12,487 nucleotides of DNA from DASVLX01 sp035552275 (GCA_035552275.1 DASZLR010000268.1:1-12487), one strand, 5' to 3'; positions 5,200 to 12,047 are shown, counted from the stretch's first letter. Numbers and translations: made by a program. Notes: generated by a model not told the origin, from the sequence alone.

Positions 5200-7536
5200 T
5201 TATTCTGGAGTCGCCGGCTCCGGCTGATCGGTGATTTCGTAGGTGGGGTTCGACATCATCAGTTCGTTGTCGTCCAGTTTCATCCGGACGCTGCCGTGCA
5301 CCCGCAGCTTCTGCCCGGCCTCGATGTCCTCGTGGTCGCCGGTGAACTCGATGCGCAGCCGGCCGGACTCGTCGGCCAGCTCGCAGATCAGCACCGGACC
5401 GCGCCGCCGTCGCTCCGCGGTGATCTCGGTCAGCCGGCCCGAGACGGTGGCCGTCCGGCCGGGTGTCAGCGAGCCGATCGGCAGCGCGTGGGCGGTCGTC
5501 GGCGGCTGGCTGTACGCGCGGATTTCCGTCGATTCGCCGGTCATCCGGGTGACCACCCGCTCGAACGCCTCGGTGAACTTCTGCTCGGGCAGGTTCGGGA
5601 ACGCGGCGCGGATGTGCGACTGCACGTCGTAGGGCACGATCGTGGCCGCGGCCTGCGGAATCCGGCTGATCACCTTGGCGATCCGGTCCGCCGTGCGATC
5701 GTGCAGCAGCCGGCCGAGCAGTGGCGCGTAGGTGCGCCGGGGCAGCAGCATGGTCACCCCGGTGCCTTCCTCGGCCAACGCCGCCAGCACCAGTTCCTGT
5801 GCCGCGCGCGGCACCCGCCGGTCCGGACAGTCGATGATCTTCAACGGAACGTCGACCCGCAGGTCCTCCCAGCGTCGGCGCAGCCGCTCGGCGTGTGCCT
5901 CGTCGATCATGAAGTGCACCGCCTTCAGCTCGGTGGCGCGCAGGCTCCGGCCGTAGCGGATCGCCTCCAGCACCGCGAGATCGAGCGAGCTGACGCAGAC
6001 GTAGACCCGGTGCCGGGCGTAGTTGGGCGTGCGGATCTCCTTCTCCCGCACCCGGTCCAGGATCGCCGCCTCGGCGCGGTACTCCCGGTTGAGCCGCATC
6101 AGGGTGAACACCAGGATCGGGAAAACCACCACGACCAGCCAGGCGCCCTCGGTGAACTTGGTGATCGCGAAGATGATCACCACGATGGTGGACAGGATGC
6201 CGGCCGAGAGGTTGATCGCCAGCCGCCGTCGCCAACCCGGTGTGCGGTGCCGCAGGTGGTACTTGGTCATGCCGTAGCCGGCGGCGGAGAAGCCGGTGAA
6301 CACACCGATCGCGTAGAACGGCACCAGGTTGTTGACGTTCGCACCGGCGACCAGCAGCAGCGCCACGGACAGCACGGTGAGCGCGATGATGCCGTTGGAG
6401 AAGACCAGGCGGTGGCCGCGCCGGGTGAGCTGGCGGGGCAGGAACCGGTCGCTGGCCACGAAATTGGCCAGGAACGGGAAGCCGTTGAAGCTGGTGTTGC
6501 CGCCGGTGTAGAGGATCAGCGCGGTGGCGGCCTGGATGAGCGCGAACATCGTGTTGCCGAACGCGCCGTACCCGTACACGGCGTGCGCCTCCTGGGAGAG
6601 CACGGACGGATAGCCGACCGAGTACGGGGTGGCGTGGGTGGCGTAGGCCAGTAGTGACACGCCGGCCACCATGACGCCCAGCAGCGTCGCCATCACGGTC
6701 AGCACCTTGCGGGCGTTGCGGCCTTCCGGCTTGCGGAACGCGCTGACCGTGTCCGAGATCGCCTCGACACCGGTCAGCGACGATCCGCCGTTGGCGAACG
6801 CGCGGAGCAGCACGAACAGCGTCGCGCCCATCACGAAACCGTTGCCCTTGGCCACCGTCACCGCGCCGGTCAGGTGCGCCGAGTCGTACTGCGGCAGGCC
6901 GGTGGTCACCCAGCGGACGACGCCGACCACGATCATCAGCAGCACCATGCCGACGAAGAAGTACGCCGGCATCGCGAACGGCCGCCCGGCCTCCCGGATG
7001 CCGCGCAGGTTCAGGTAGCACAGCACCAGCACCACGCCGATGGTGATTTCCAGGTTGTACGGACCCAGGGCCGGGATCGCCGACACCACCGCGACGGTGC
7101 CAGCGGCGCACTGCACCGCGACCGTCACCACGTAGTCGATCAGCAGCGCGGCGGCCGCGATCTGCGCCCATCTCGGCCCGAAGTTGTCCCTGGCCACCAC
7201 ATACGAGCCGCCGACCCGGGTATAGGCCATGACGACCTGGCGGTACGACGCCGCGACCAGGATGAGGATCACCAGCACGACCCCGGTCAGCGGCAGCAGC
7301 AGGCTGAACGCCGCCAGGCCGGCGTAGGGCAGCAGCTCGATGAGCATTTCCTCGGAGCCGTACGCCGTGGACGACATCGCGTCCGAGGACAGCACGCCCA
7401 GGGCGATCGGATTGGACAGTCGCTCGCCGTGGAGTTGCTCGTTGATCAAAGGCCGGCCGAGCAGCACCCGCTTCAGCGCGTACCCGACGGACTCCTGCAG
7501 ACCGGCTGAGCGAACCGGCCCCCGTTGGCCTACCAC
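5200..7536 (-). CDS. APC-superfamily permease (KimA-like) with C-terminal OB-fold
   Basis: With a GTG start at 7536 the protein has 778 residues. The membrane part (about 30-490) has roughly 11-12 hydrophobic segments and KimA-like signatures: SSDAMSSTAYGSEE, FANGGSSLTGVEAISD and GGNTSFNGFPFLA. B. subtilis KimA is a potassium/proton importer; potassium uptake is therefore plausible here but amino-acid transport is not excluded. A soluble alpha/beta region follows (about 500-680, RVYVCVSSLDLAVLEAIRYG onward). The last 90 residues form an OB-fold of the nucleic-acid-binding type: PGRTATVSGRLTEI, then GRLRIEFTG, then KLRVHGSVRM and MSNPTYEI. KimA itself is about 600 residues and lacks this domain. 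The frame also opens at an ATG at 7695, which adds 53 low-complexity residues; the later GTG has the better ribosome binding site. Confidence 0.8.
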   Translation of the reverse strand: MVGQRGPVRSAGLQESVGYALKRVLLGRPLINEQLHGERLSNPIALGVLSSDAMSSTAYGSEEMLIELLPYAGLAAFSLLLPLTGVVLVILILVAASYRQVVMAYTRVGGSYVVARDNFGPRWAQIAAAALLIDYVVTVAVQCAAGTVAVVSAIPALGPYNLEITIGVVLVLCYLNLRGIREAGRPFAMPAYFFVGMVLLMIVVGVVRWVTTGLPQYDSAHLTGAVTVAKGNGFVMGATLFVLLRAFANGGSSLTGVEAISDTVSAFRKPEGRNARKVLTVMATLLGVMVAGVSLLAYATHATPYSVGYPSVLSQEAHAVYGYGAFGNTMFALIQAATALILYTGGNTSFNGFPFLANFVASDRFLPRQLTRRGHRLVFSNGIIALTVLSVALLLVAGANVNNLVPFYAIGVFTGFSAAGYGMTKYHLRHRTPGWRRRLAINLSAGILSTIVVIIFAITKFTEGAWLVVVVFPILVFTLMRLNREYRAEAAILDRVREKEIRTPNYARHRVYVCVSSLDLAVLEAIRYGRSLRATELKAVHFMIDEAHAERLRRRWEDLRVDVPLKIIDCPDRRVPRAAQELVLAALAEEGTGVTMLLPRRTYAPLLGRLLHDRTADRIAKVISRIPQAAATIVPYDVQSHIRAAFPNLPEQKFTEAFERVVTRMTGESTEIRAYSQPPTTAHALPIGSLTPGRTATVSGRLTEITAERRRRGPVLICELADESGRLRIEFTGDHEDIEAGQKLRVHGSVRMKLDDNELMMSNPTYEITDQPEPATPE

Positions 7537-7540
7537 GTAA

Positions 7541-7550
7541 CCCTCTCCCC
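7541..7550 (-). promoter_or_regulatory. Ribosome binding site deciding the permease start
   Basis: On the minus strand this reads GGGGAGAGGG and ends four bases before the in-frame GTG at 7536. The upstream ATG at 7695 has no comparable site. This favours the shorter protein. Confidence 0.6.
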
Positions 7551-7638
7551 GAACCGCCGTCGTCCGTCTGTCGCTGTCGCTGTCGTTCGTCTGTCGTCGT
7601 CGCGCGAATGCTGCCCGTATGCCGTGCGGTGCACCATG

Positions 7639-7682
7639 GTGTCGCTGAGTGTCGCTGCTCACAGTGTCCGCCACAGTGTCCG
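7639..7682. repeat. Two short direct-repeat pairs upstream of the permease gene
   Basis: GTGTCGCTG occurs twice with a 10-bp period (7639-7658), followed by CACAGTGTCCG twice with a 12-bp period (7660-7682). If the permease starts at 7536 these lie in its leader or promoter, in the 284-bp gap to the divergent regulator gene. A further low-complexity run of GTCGCT/GTCGT units lies at about 7562-7600. The function is unknown; they may be protein-binding sites. Confidence 0.45.
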
Positions 7683-7733
7683 TGCCGGACGACATGGCCG
7701 CACCGCAGGGGTCCGTCTGTGCTGGTCATCACG

Positions 7734-7753
7734 GCTACGCACATTGGCGTAGC
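7734..7753. promoter_or_regulatory. Inverted repeat between divergent permease and response-regulator genes
   Basis: GCTACGC-ACATTG-GCGTAGC has perfect 7-bp arms and a 6-bp spacer, 20 bp overall. The size and location between divergent genes fit an operator for a dimeric DNA-binding protein. The neighbouring LuxR-type regulator is a natural candidate ligand, but nothing in the sequence proves it. Confidence 0.45.
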
Positions 7754-7820
7754 GCGCTGGCAGCGGGTCGCGGAATCGGCTTAGCGTGTCCGAACAGGCC
7801 AGATCGGCCGGTGAGGACAG

Positions 7821-8603
7821 GTGATCCCCATGTTGAGACAGGTCAATCCGCTCAGTCCGCCCCCGGCGCCGGTGGGCATCGCGATCATCGACCAGATCCC
7901 GCTGTTCCGCGAGGCCCTGGCCGCCCGCGTCCTGCGGGACCCACGGCTGCGGCTGATCGGCGCGACCGGCCATCAGCACGCCGCTGTGCTGATGCGCCAC
8001 CGGCAGGGGCTGGACGTGCTGATCGTGGACGCCGCGCTGGATCAGCGTGGACAGCTCACCCGATTGTTCACCCACGCCCGCGGCGGGGCGGCCGTGCTCG
8101 TGCTGGTGCGGGAACCCTGGAACACCGCCGACTACCTGCGCACCATGCTCGCCGCCGGCGCGGCCGGCGTGCTGTGCCGGGACGCCGAGCCGGACCGGTT
8201 GCTGGCCGCCGTCGGCCGGACGCATGCCGGCCAGCCGCATGCCGGCCAGCCGCATGCCGGCCCGTCGGATGGCGGTCAGTCGTATGTCGACCCGGCGCTG
8301 GCGCGGTTGCTGGCCGGCGAGCCGCCCGGGCCAAGGTCGGAGTCGCCGCTCGCCGAATTCAGACTGTCACGACGCGAGTACCAGGTGCTACAACTGGTAG
8401 CGGACGGCTTGTCCAATCGGGACATCGCCGCCGAGCTGTTCCTGTCCGTTGAGACGGTGCGCACACACACCAAGGGCATCCTGCGCAGGCTGGACGCCCG
8501 CGACCGGGCGCACGCCGTCGCCCTCGGCTTCGAGCGGGGTCTGCTCGCCGGTTCCGGCGCATCGGGGCGCCAGCGGCGCGGGCCACGTCTGCTGGCCGGC
8601 TGA
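7821..8603 (+). CDS. LuxR/NarL-type response regulator with degenerate receiver
   Basis: A 260-residue regulator. Residues 18-130 resemble a receiver domain: IAIIDQIPLFREAL keeps the first acidic residue (D24) but has Gln25 where most have the second Asp. The phospho-acceptor position is kept (D70 in LIVDAAL). The switch Thr/Ser is Val (VLVLVRE) and the conserved Lys of GYLLKDA is Arg120 (GVLCRDA). A linker with HAGQP repeats follows (about 133-158). The C-terminal GerE/LuxR helix-turn-helix is clear (SRREYQVLQLVADGLSNRD, then LSVETVRTHTKGILRRL). No histidine kinase is nearby, so it may work without phosphorylation. The start is GTG at 7821 (GAGG upstream) or ATG at 7830 (AGGTG upstream); I cannot decide. 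Confidence 0.85.
   Translation: MIPMLRQVNPLSPPPAPVGIAIIDQIPLFREALAARVLRDPRLRLIGATGHQHAAVLMRHRQGLDVLIVDAALDQRGQLTRLFTHARGGAAVLVLVREPWNTADYLRTMLAAGAAGVLCRDAEPDRLLAAVGRTHAGQPHAGQPHAGPSDGGQSYVDPALARLLAGEPPGPRSESPLAEFRLSRREYQVLQLVADGLSNRDIAAELFLSVETVRTHTKGILRRLDARDRAHAVALGFERGLLAGSGASGRQRRGPRLLAG
8221..8295 (+). repeat. 15-bp in-frame minisatellite in the response-regulator linker
   Basis: Two identical units of CGCATGCCGGCCAGC (8221-8235 and 8236-8250) are followed by a third differing at two bases (8251-8265) and two progressively diverged units (8266-8280 and 8281-8295). They encode HAGQP, HAGQP, HAGPS, DGGQS and a last degenerate unit. The unit is a multiple of three, so copy-number change would only alter linker length. 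Confidence 0.85.
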
Positions 8604-8701
8604 CCGCGGCCGATCGGGGCTGGTCGGGCAACCGGCTCGGACCGACCGGCGCCGGCCCGCTGATGTCCAACTGTCGCGTCATGCCTGGTCGGTGGCGCCG
8701 T

Positions 8702-8719
8702 CTCCTCGGCACGGAGGAG
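8702..8719 (+). promoter_or_regulatory. Hairpin that can hide the Shine-Dalgarno of the second LuxR gene
   Basis: CTCCTC (8702-8707) is the exact complement of GAGGAG (8714-8719), separated by 6 nt. GGAGGAGG at 8713-8720 is the very strong Shine-Dalgarno seven bases before the GTG at 8728. An RNA hairpin here would block it. The stem is short, so this is a possibility only. Confidence 0.4.
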
Positions 8720-8727
8720 GTGGTGCC

Positions 8728-9684
8728 GTGCGGTCCGCGCATGTCGACCTGCTGGCTGAGGTGGGCGCGATCCTGGGCAGCGCCGCGCCCAGGGCCGATC
8801 GGGCCGTGGAGGTGTTGGCCCAGCTGCGGACCGTGGTGCCGTACGCGGCGGCGTCCATCACGGCGCTGCCGCCCGCGCCTGCCGGACGGATCGAGCACAC
8901 AACCCTGGCCAACGACGGCTACTCCGGTCCCGTCGAGGAGCATCTGAACGACCGGTTCGTTCATCAGGACCCGGTGTACCTGCTGATGCGCAGCCGGTAC
9001 GGCCCGCCGCTGCGCTGGCGGGACGCGCCGTTCTCGTACCGGGACACGTTCTCCGTGCGGGAGGTCTTCGTCCCCGCCGGATTCGATGAGGGCGTCACGG
9101 TGTGCCTGCACAACCGCGGCGGCCGCTACACCGGCAGCCTGCACGTCAGCGTGGACGATCACCGGCGTCCCACCGACGAGGACCTGGAGTTGCTGGTCTA
9201 CCTGCGACGGATGCTGGGCACGCTGGCCGATCTCGGCCCGGCCCCGCCGCCGATGGTGACCGGGACCGGACCAGCGAGTCTTTCGCCGCCGTCCGCCGAG
9301 CTGGTTCGGCACGTTCGGGCGCTGGCCGCGCGGTCCGCGTTGCCGCCGTGGTTCTTCTGGCGTTCGCCCGGCGGCGACCTGCGGATGGTCACCGCTGAGC
9401 GGGTCGGGTCGGAGATCCAGGTCACCGAGCGCGCGGGCACGCCGCCGTACGGACTGTCGCTGCGCGAATTGGAAGTGCTGGTGCTGGTGGCGAACGGCCA
9501 GACCAACACGCGGATCGCCCATACCTTGCGGATATCACCGAAGACGGTGGCCAAGCATGTGGAGAACATTCTGTCCAAAATGGATGTCCGCAGCCGAACC
9601 GAGGCTGCCGTCCGCGCTGCCCGCAGCGGTCTCGTGCTGATCTCGCCGGCCGCCCCGTCCTCGGGTGTCTGCGGACCCTGTTGA
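8728..9684 (+). CDS. LuxR-HTH transcriptional regulator with N-terminal sensory-like domain
   Basis: A 318-residue protein. The frame is open further upstream into the previous gene, but GTG at 8728 follows GGAGGAGG with ideal spacing, so I chose it. The N-terminal part (about 1-170) is not a receiver; it has segments such as VVPYAAASITALP and VTVCLHNRGGRYTGSLHVSV that suggest a GAF-like alpha/beta sensor. A Pro-rich link and a second region of no clear family follow. The C-terminus (about 240-300) is a LuxR/GerE helix-turn-helix: LSLRELEVLVLVANGQTN, then ISPKTVAKHVENILSKMDV. It lies 124 bp after the preceding LuxR-type gene in the same direction. The signal sensed and the target genes are unknown. 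Confidence 0.85.
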   Translation: MRSAHVDLLAEVGAILGSAAPRADRAVEVLAQLRTVVPYAAASITALPPAPAGRIEHTTLANDGYSGPVEEHLNDRFVHQDPVYLLMRSRYGPPLRWRDAPFSYRDTFSVREVFVPAGFDEGVTVCLHNRGGRYTGSLHVSVDDHRRPTDEDLELLVYLRRMLGTLADLGPAPPPMVTGTGPASLSPPSAELVRHVRALAARSALPPWFFWRSPGGDLRMVTAERVGSEIQVTERAGTPPYGLSLRELEVLVLVANGQTNTRIAHTLRISPKTVAKHVENILSKMDVRSRTEAAVRAARSGLVLISPAAPSSGVCGPC

Positions 9685-9713
9685 TTGCCGAGCCGCTCAC
9701 GTCCGGGTAAGGT
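9685..9713 (+). promoter_or_regulatory. Putative promoter of the XRE gene
   Basis: TTGCCG (9685-9690) and TAAGGT (9708-9713) are separated by 17 bp, a fair match to a housekeeping actinobacterial promoter with a TANNNT -10. Transcription would start just inside the adjoining inverted repeat, about 30 bases before the ATG. An alternative -10, TAAGAT at 9720-9725, lacks a clear -35. Confidence 0.45.
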
Positions 9714-9728
9714 ATCCGATAAGATACC
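9711..9728. promoter_or_regulatory. Inverted repeat, candidate XRE autoregulatory operator
   Basis: GGTATC-CGATAA-GATACC has perfect 6-bp arms. It overlaps the putative -10 and start region of the XRE gene. Antitoxin-type XRE proteins commonly repress their own operon from such sites, so this is the natural operator candidate. Confidence 0.5.
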
Positions 9729-9746
9729 CCTGAGGTCGGAGTAGCG

Positions 9747-10268
9747 ATGTTGACATCCGGGACATTGCTGAAGCGGGTTCGGCAGGCCGCCGGGCTGAGT
9801 CAGCGTGAGCTGGCGCGTCGGGCCGGCACGTCCCGGACGACGTTGTCGGCTTATGAGCATGGGGCGAAGTCCCCGACGTTCGCGACCGCCGAGCGTCTGC
9901 TGTTCGCGGCGGGGTACGAGTTCGCAGTGTTGCCACACCTGCAGTTCGCCGACCAGGTTACGTCTCGGGGGCGTGTCGTCGCGGTGCCGACGGCGCTGCC
10001 GCGCTTGGCACTGCGGGATGCGCTGGCGACCGTGGCGCTGCCATTGCACCTGAACTGGTCAGCGCCGGGCCGGTTGTATCGGCTCGCTGATCGGAGCGAT
10101 CGGGCGCGGGTATATGAGATCGTGCTCCGTGAGGGAACATCTCGCGACATCGTGAAATACATAGACGGGGCGCTGCTGGTCGACCTGTGGGATGAGCTGG
10201 TGTTGCCGCGCGATGTCCGTGATGCATGGGCGCCGTTGATCGAACAGACATCGGCAGAAGTGGCGTAG
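9747..10268 (+). CDS. XRE-family helix-turn-helix protein, likely antitoxin partner
   Basis: A 173-residue protein. Residues 5-60 form a Cro/C1-type helix-turn-helix (LLKRVRQAAGLSQRELARRA, then TSRTTLSAYEHGAKSPTFAT). The rest (about 80-170) matches a segment I know from actinobacterial XRE proteins next to nucleotidyltransferase toxins (LNWSAPGRLYRLADRSDRAR, then DGALLVDLWDELVLPRDVR). GGAG lies five bases before the ATG. The broken AbiEii-type gene follows directly. By analogy with AbiE-type systems the pair would be a toxin-antitoxin module, with this protein as antitoxin and repressor of the operon. It appears full length and uninterrupted. The helix-turn-helix call is firm, the antitoxin role is inferred. 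Confidence 0.8.
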   Translation: MLTSGTLLKRVRQAAGLSQRELARRAGTSRTTLSAYEHGAKSPTFATAERLLFAAGYEFAVLPHLQFADQVTSRGRVVAVPTALPRLALRDALATVALPLHLNWSAPGRLYRLADRSDRARVYEIVLREGTSRDIVKYIDGALLVDLWDELVLPRDVRDAWAPLIEQTSAEVA

Positions 10269-10296
10269 CGTTCAGTGACCTTGTCGCGGGTTCCTG

Positions 10297-10847
10297 TTGG
10301 CCGGCGGTGGTGCTCTGGCCGCGCAGCGATTGACCAGTCGATCAACGCACGACCTGGATTTCTTCACCGCGGACGGTGACGCGGTCCCGACGGCGAGGGA
10401 CGAGTTCGAGCGGGCCGTTGCGAAACGCGGTTGGCGGGTTGAGCGCGTCCGGGACGCGGAGACATTCTGTCGAATGATCGTGCATGGGCCGGAAGATCTG
10501 CTGGTCGACTTAGCCTCGACTCGGCTGCGGAACAGCCGGCCAGCATCAGCATCGCCGGACCCACTTTTGCCTTGTCGGAGTTGGCAGGTCGGAAGATGGT
10601 CGCACTGTTCGACCGTGCGGAGGCCCGCGACTTTGCCGACGTGTACGTGTTGGCCAGTCGCTACAGCAAGCAGCGGCTTCTGGAGTTCGCGGCCAGTGTG
10701 GACAGTGGATTCAATCATGACGTGTTCGCCGACATGATGGGCATGCTTCGCCGCTTTGTTGACGCCGATCTGCCAGTCCAGTCAACAGAAGTTGCCAGGC
10801 TTCGCGAGTTTTTCAGGATTTGGCGGGACGAACTCGCGGGGGAGTGA
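10297..10847 (+). pseudogene. AbiEii/AbiGii-type nucleotidyltransferase toxin, frameshifted and N-terminally truncated
   Basis: The first half reads FLLAGGGALAAQRLTSRSTH followed by DLDFF, the GG-to-DxD signature of nucleotidyltransferase toxins, and continues to EDLLVDLA in the frame of 10297. The natural continuation LDSAAEQPASISIAGPTFAL, SELAGRKMVALFDRAEARDF and on to RIWRDELAGE (stop 10845-10847) is in the next frame. Adding one C to the CC at 10514-10515 joins them as DLALDSAAEQ, so a single-base deletion in a short C run is the break. Upstream, the frame meets TGA at 10276-10278 and there is no normal start; about 20-25 residues expected before GFLLAGG are missing or in another frame. 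A rare TTA leucine codon lies at 10510-10512. A sequencing error in the C run would explain the shift but not the missing N-terminus. Confidence 0.82.
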
Positions 10848-10857
10848 ACCCGCGAGT
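10832..10857. terminator. Bidirectional terminator hairpin between convergent genes
   Basis: ACTCGCGGG (10832-10840) and CCCGCGAGT (10849-10857) form a perfect 9-bp GC-rich stem. The 8-nt loop contains the TGA stop of the nucleotidyltransferase remnant. The hairpin lies between that gene and the convergent esterase gene (stop at 10881), so it can end both transcripts. No U tract is present. Confidence 0.65.
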
Positions 10858-10880
10858 CGGTGTTGCGGGCCTCGGCGGGA

Positions 10881-11813
10881 TCAGGCGTCGGTAGGGGTCC
10901 GGTGGGCGTCGAGGAAGGCCCACATCAGCGTCGCGCCGGCGGCGGCCTGGCCGACATCCGCGCTGTACGGCAGGTTGGTCTGGGTCGCTGACGGCCAGAA
11001 ATGGCTCAACCCGTTGTACAGCAAGGACTCCACCGCCGATCCGAGCCGACAGTCTGTCCACAGTGTCAGTCGCGCCGGCGGGACGGCACTGTTGTCGCTC
11101 GCGGCGGAGCAGCCGTCGCGAGCCCGCCACGCGGTGACCACGCCGTCGATCACCTGGGTCGCGGTTCGCGGCGGGTCGGTGGTCGCCAGTTCCGGGTCGG
11201 CCGTGCCGTCGCTGATCAGCACCGGCACCGGCACGCCAGTGTTCCGGCAGGTCTGCGTCGGCGCCGCGGCGAAGACCGCGAACGCGGCGAACACCCCCGG
11301 CTGCGCGCAGATCTCGGTGAACGCCATCCGCGCGCCGTTGCTGTATCCGACCAGGTACACCCGCGATCGGTCGATCGGATAGTGGCTGGCCACCTCGCCG
11401 ACCGTGGCGGTGAGGAACGCGGTGTCGTCGACATCGTCGGCCGCCGCGTCCCCGCAGCAGCCACCGGCGTTCCACGACTGGTCGTACCCGACCGGATAGA
11501 CAAGAATCGCCTTGCCCTGCTGGGCCAGCGGCAGGAATCCGGTGCGTGGCTCCTCGATGGACGGGTCGACGTACCGGCCGTGCAGGATCATGATCATCGG
11601 CAGCGGGCCGTGCGCCCCCGCGGGCGCGACCACGTCGTACGTTCGCGCCCTGCCGTCGACGGTCAGTGCGTGGGCGGTCGCGCTGACGGCGCCCACGGCC
11701 GGGCCGCCGATGCTCGCCGTGCCACAGGCGGCCAACATCGCGGTGCACAACAGAGCGGCCAGCAACAGGTACCCGACGGCTGGACCCGACCGTCCACTCC
11801 GTTGTGCCGCCAT
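10881..11813 (-). CDS. Lipoprotein esterase of the LpqC / PHB-depolymerase-like family
   Basis: From ATG 11813 the product has 310 residues. A signal peptide with a lipobox (LAAC, Cys30) predicts a membrane-anchored lipoprotein. The alpha/beta-hydrolase core shows MIMILHG (73-79), the family-typical SWNAGGCCG (113-121) and DVDDTAFL (127-134), and the nucleophile Ser158 in GYSNG. Asp206 (DGTADPE) and the His of GLSHFWP complete a catalytic triad. Family members hydrolyse carboxylic esters such as polyhydroxybutyrate oligomers or feruloyl esters; the substrate here is unknown. The usual HGT before the catalytic Asp reads DGT. The frame also opens at ATG 11855, adding 14 residues; neither start has a good Shine-Dalgarno, and the shorter form gives the more normal signal peptide. 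Confidence 0.82.
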   Translation of the reverse strand: MAAQRSGRSGPAVGYLLLAALLCTAMLAACGTASIGGPAVGAVSATAHALTVDGRARTYDVVAPAGAHGPLPMIMILHGRYVDPSIEEPRTGFLPLAQQGKAILVYPVGYDQSWNAGGCCGDAAADDVDDTAFLTATVGEVASHYPIDRSRVYLVGYSNGARMAFTEICAQPGVFAAFAVFAAAPTQTCRNTGVPVPVLISDGTADPELATTDPPRTATQVIDGVVTAWRARDGCSAASDNSAVPPARLTLWTDCRLGSAVESLLYNGLSHFWPSATQTNLPYSADVGQAAAGATLMWAFLDAHRTPTDA

Positions 11814-11873
11814 GCCGCTAGTGTGCCCGCAGTGGCGCGAAACCACGGTAAGCATCTGCTGTTGAATCAGCCG

Positions 11874-11902
11874 AATCTACTGCGGATACCTCCATGATTC
11901 AG
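11874..11902 (-). promoter_or_regulatory. Possible esterase promoter
   Basis: On the minus strand CTGAAT (complement of 11897-11902) and TAGATT (complement of 11874-11879) are spaced by 17 bp. The -10 fits TANNNT well and the -35 only partly. It lies upstream of both possible esterase starts. The 234-bp gap between the esterase and the adenylation gene also holds TGAATCA (11863-11869) and its complement TGATTCA (11895-11901). Confidence 0.3.
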
Positions 11903-11960
11903 TTCCATTCCTGGCCGTTTGCTGGCAGTCGGATGGGAACATTCTGAACCCTCCCTGGGG

Positions 11961-12000
11961 TTTTAATAGTCTCTTAATCCGCTCCTAAGCAGCTCACATC
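11961..12000 (+). promoter_or_regulatory. Heptamer direct repeats at 11-bp period, SARP/OmpR-type activator site
   Basis: TTTTAAT (11961-11967), TCTTAAT (11972-11978) and TCCTAAG (11983-11989) recur exactly every 11 bp with 4-bp spacers; a weaker fourth unit TCACATC follows at 11994-12000. The block is AT-rich in a GC-rich setting and ends 47 bp before the start of the adenylation gene. Tandem heptamers at one helical turn are the known binding pattern of SARP activators and related OmpR-type winged-helix proteins. The regulator is not identified. Confidence 0.55.
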
Positions 12001-12047
12001 CGAGAAGTCAACACTGGGCCGGGTCGTCCCACGATGTTGGAGGATGC

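Noticed and set aside
5188..6654. Long plus-strand open frame (488 codons) opposite the permease gene
   Set aside because: Composition is that of an antisense shadow (rich in Arg, His, Gln, Gly) with no recognisable domain, and it lies inside a well-supported gene.
7537..7820. c-di-AMP (ydaO-type) riboswitch before the KimA-like permease
   Set aside because: B. subtilis kimA has one, so I looked, but none of the conserved riboswitch segments I know are present.
8449..8727. Extended N-terminus of the second LuxR regulator
   Set aside because: The extension overlaps the preceding regulator gene and its peptide is a shadow; the strong Shine-Dalgarno before GTG 8728 sets the start.
10297..10737. 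A 146-residue protein as an intact gene
   Set aside because: Only its first half has nucleotidyltransferase features; after the break the sequence turns into Ser/Pro/Cys-rich shadow while the family sequence continues in the next frame.
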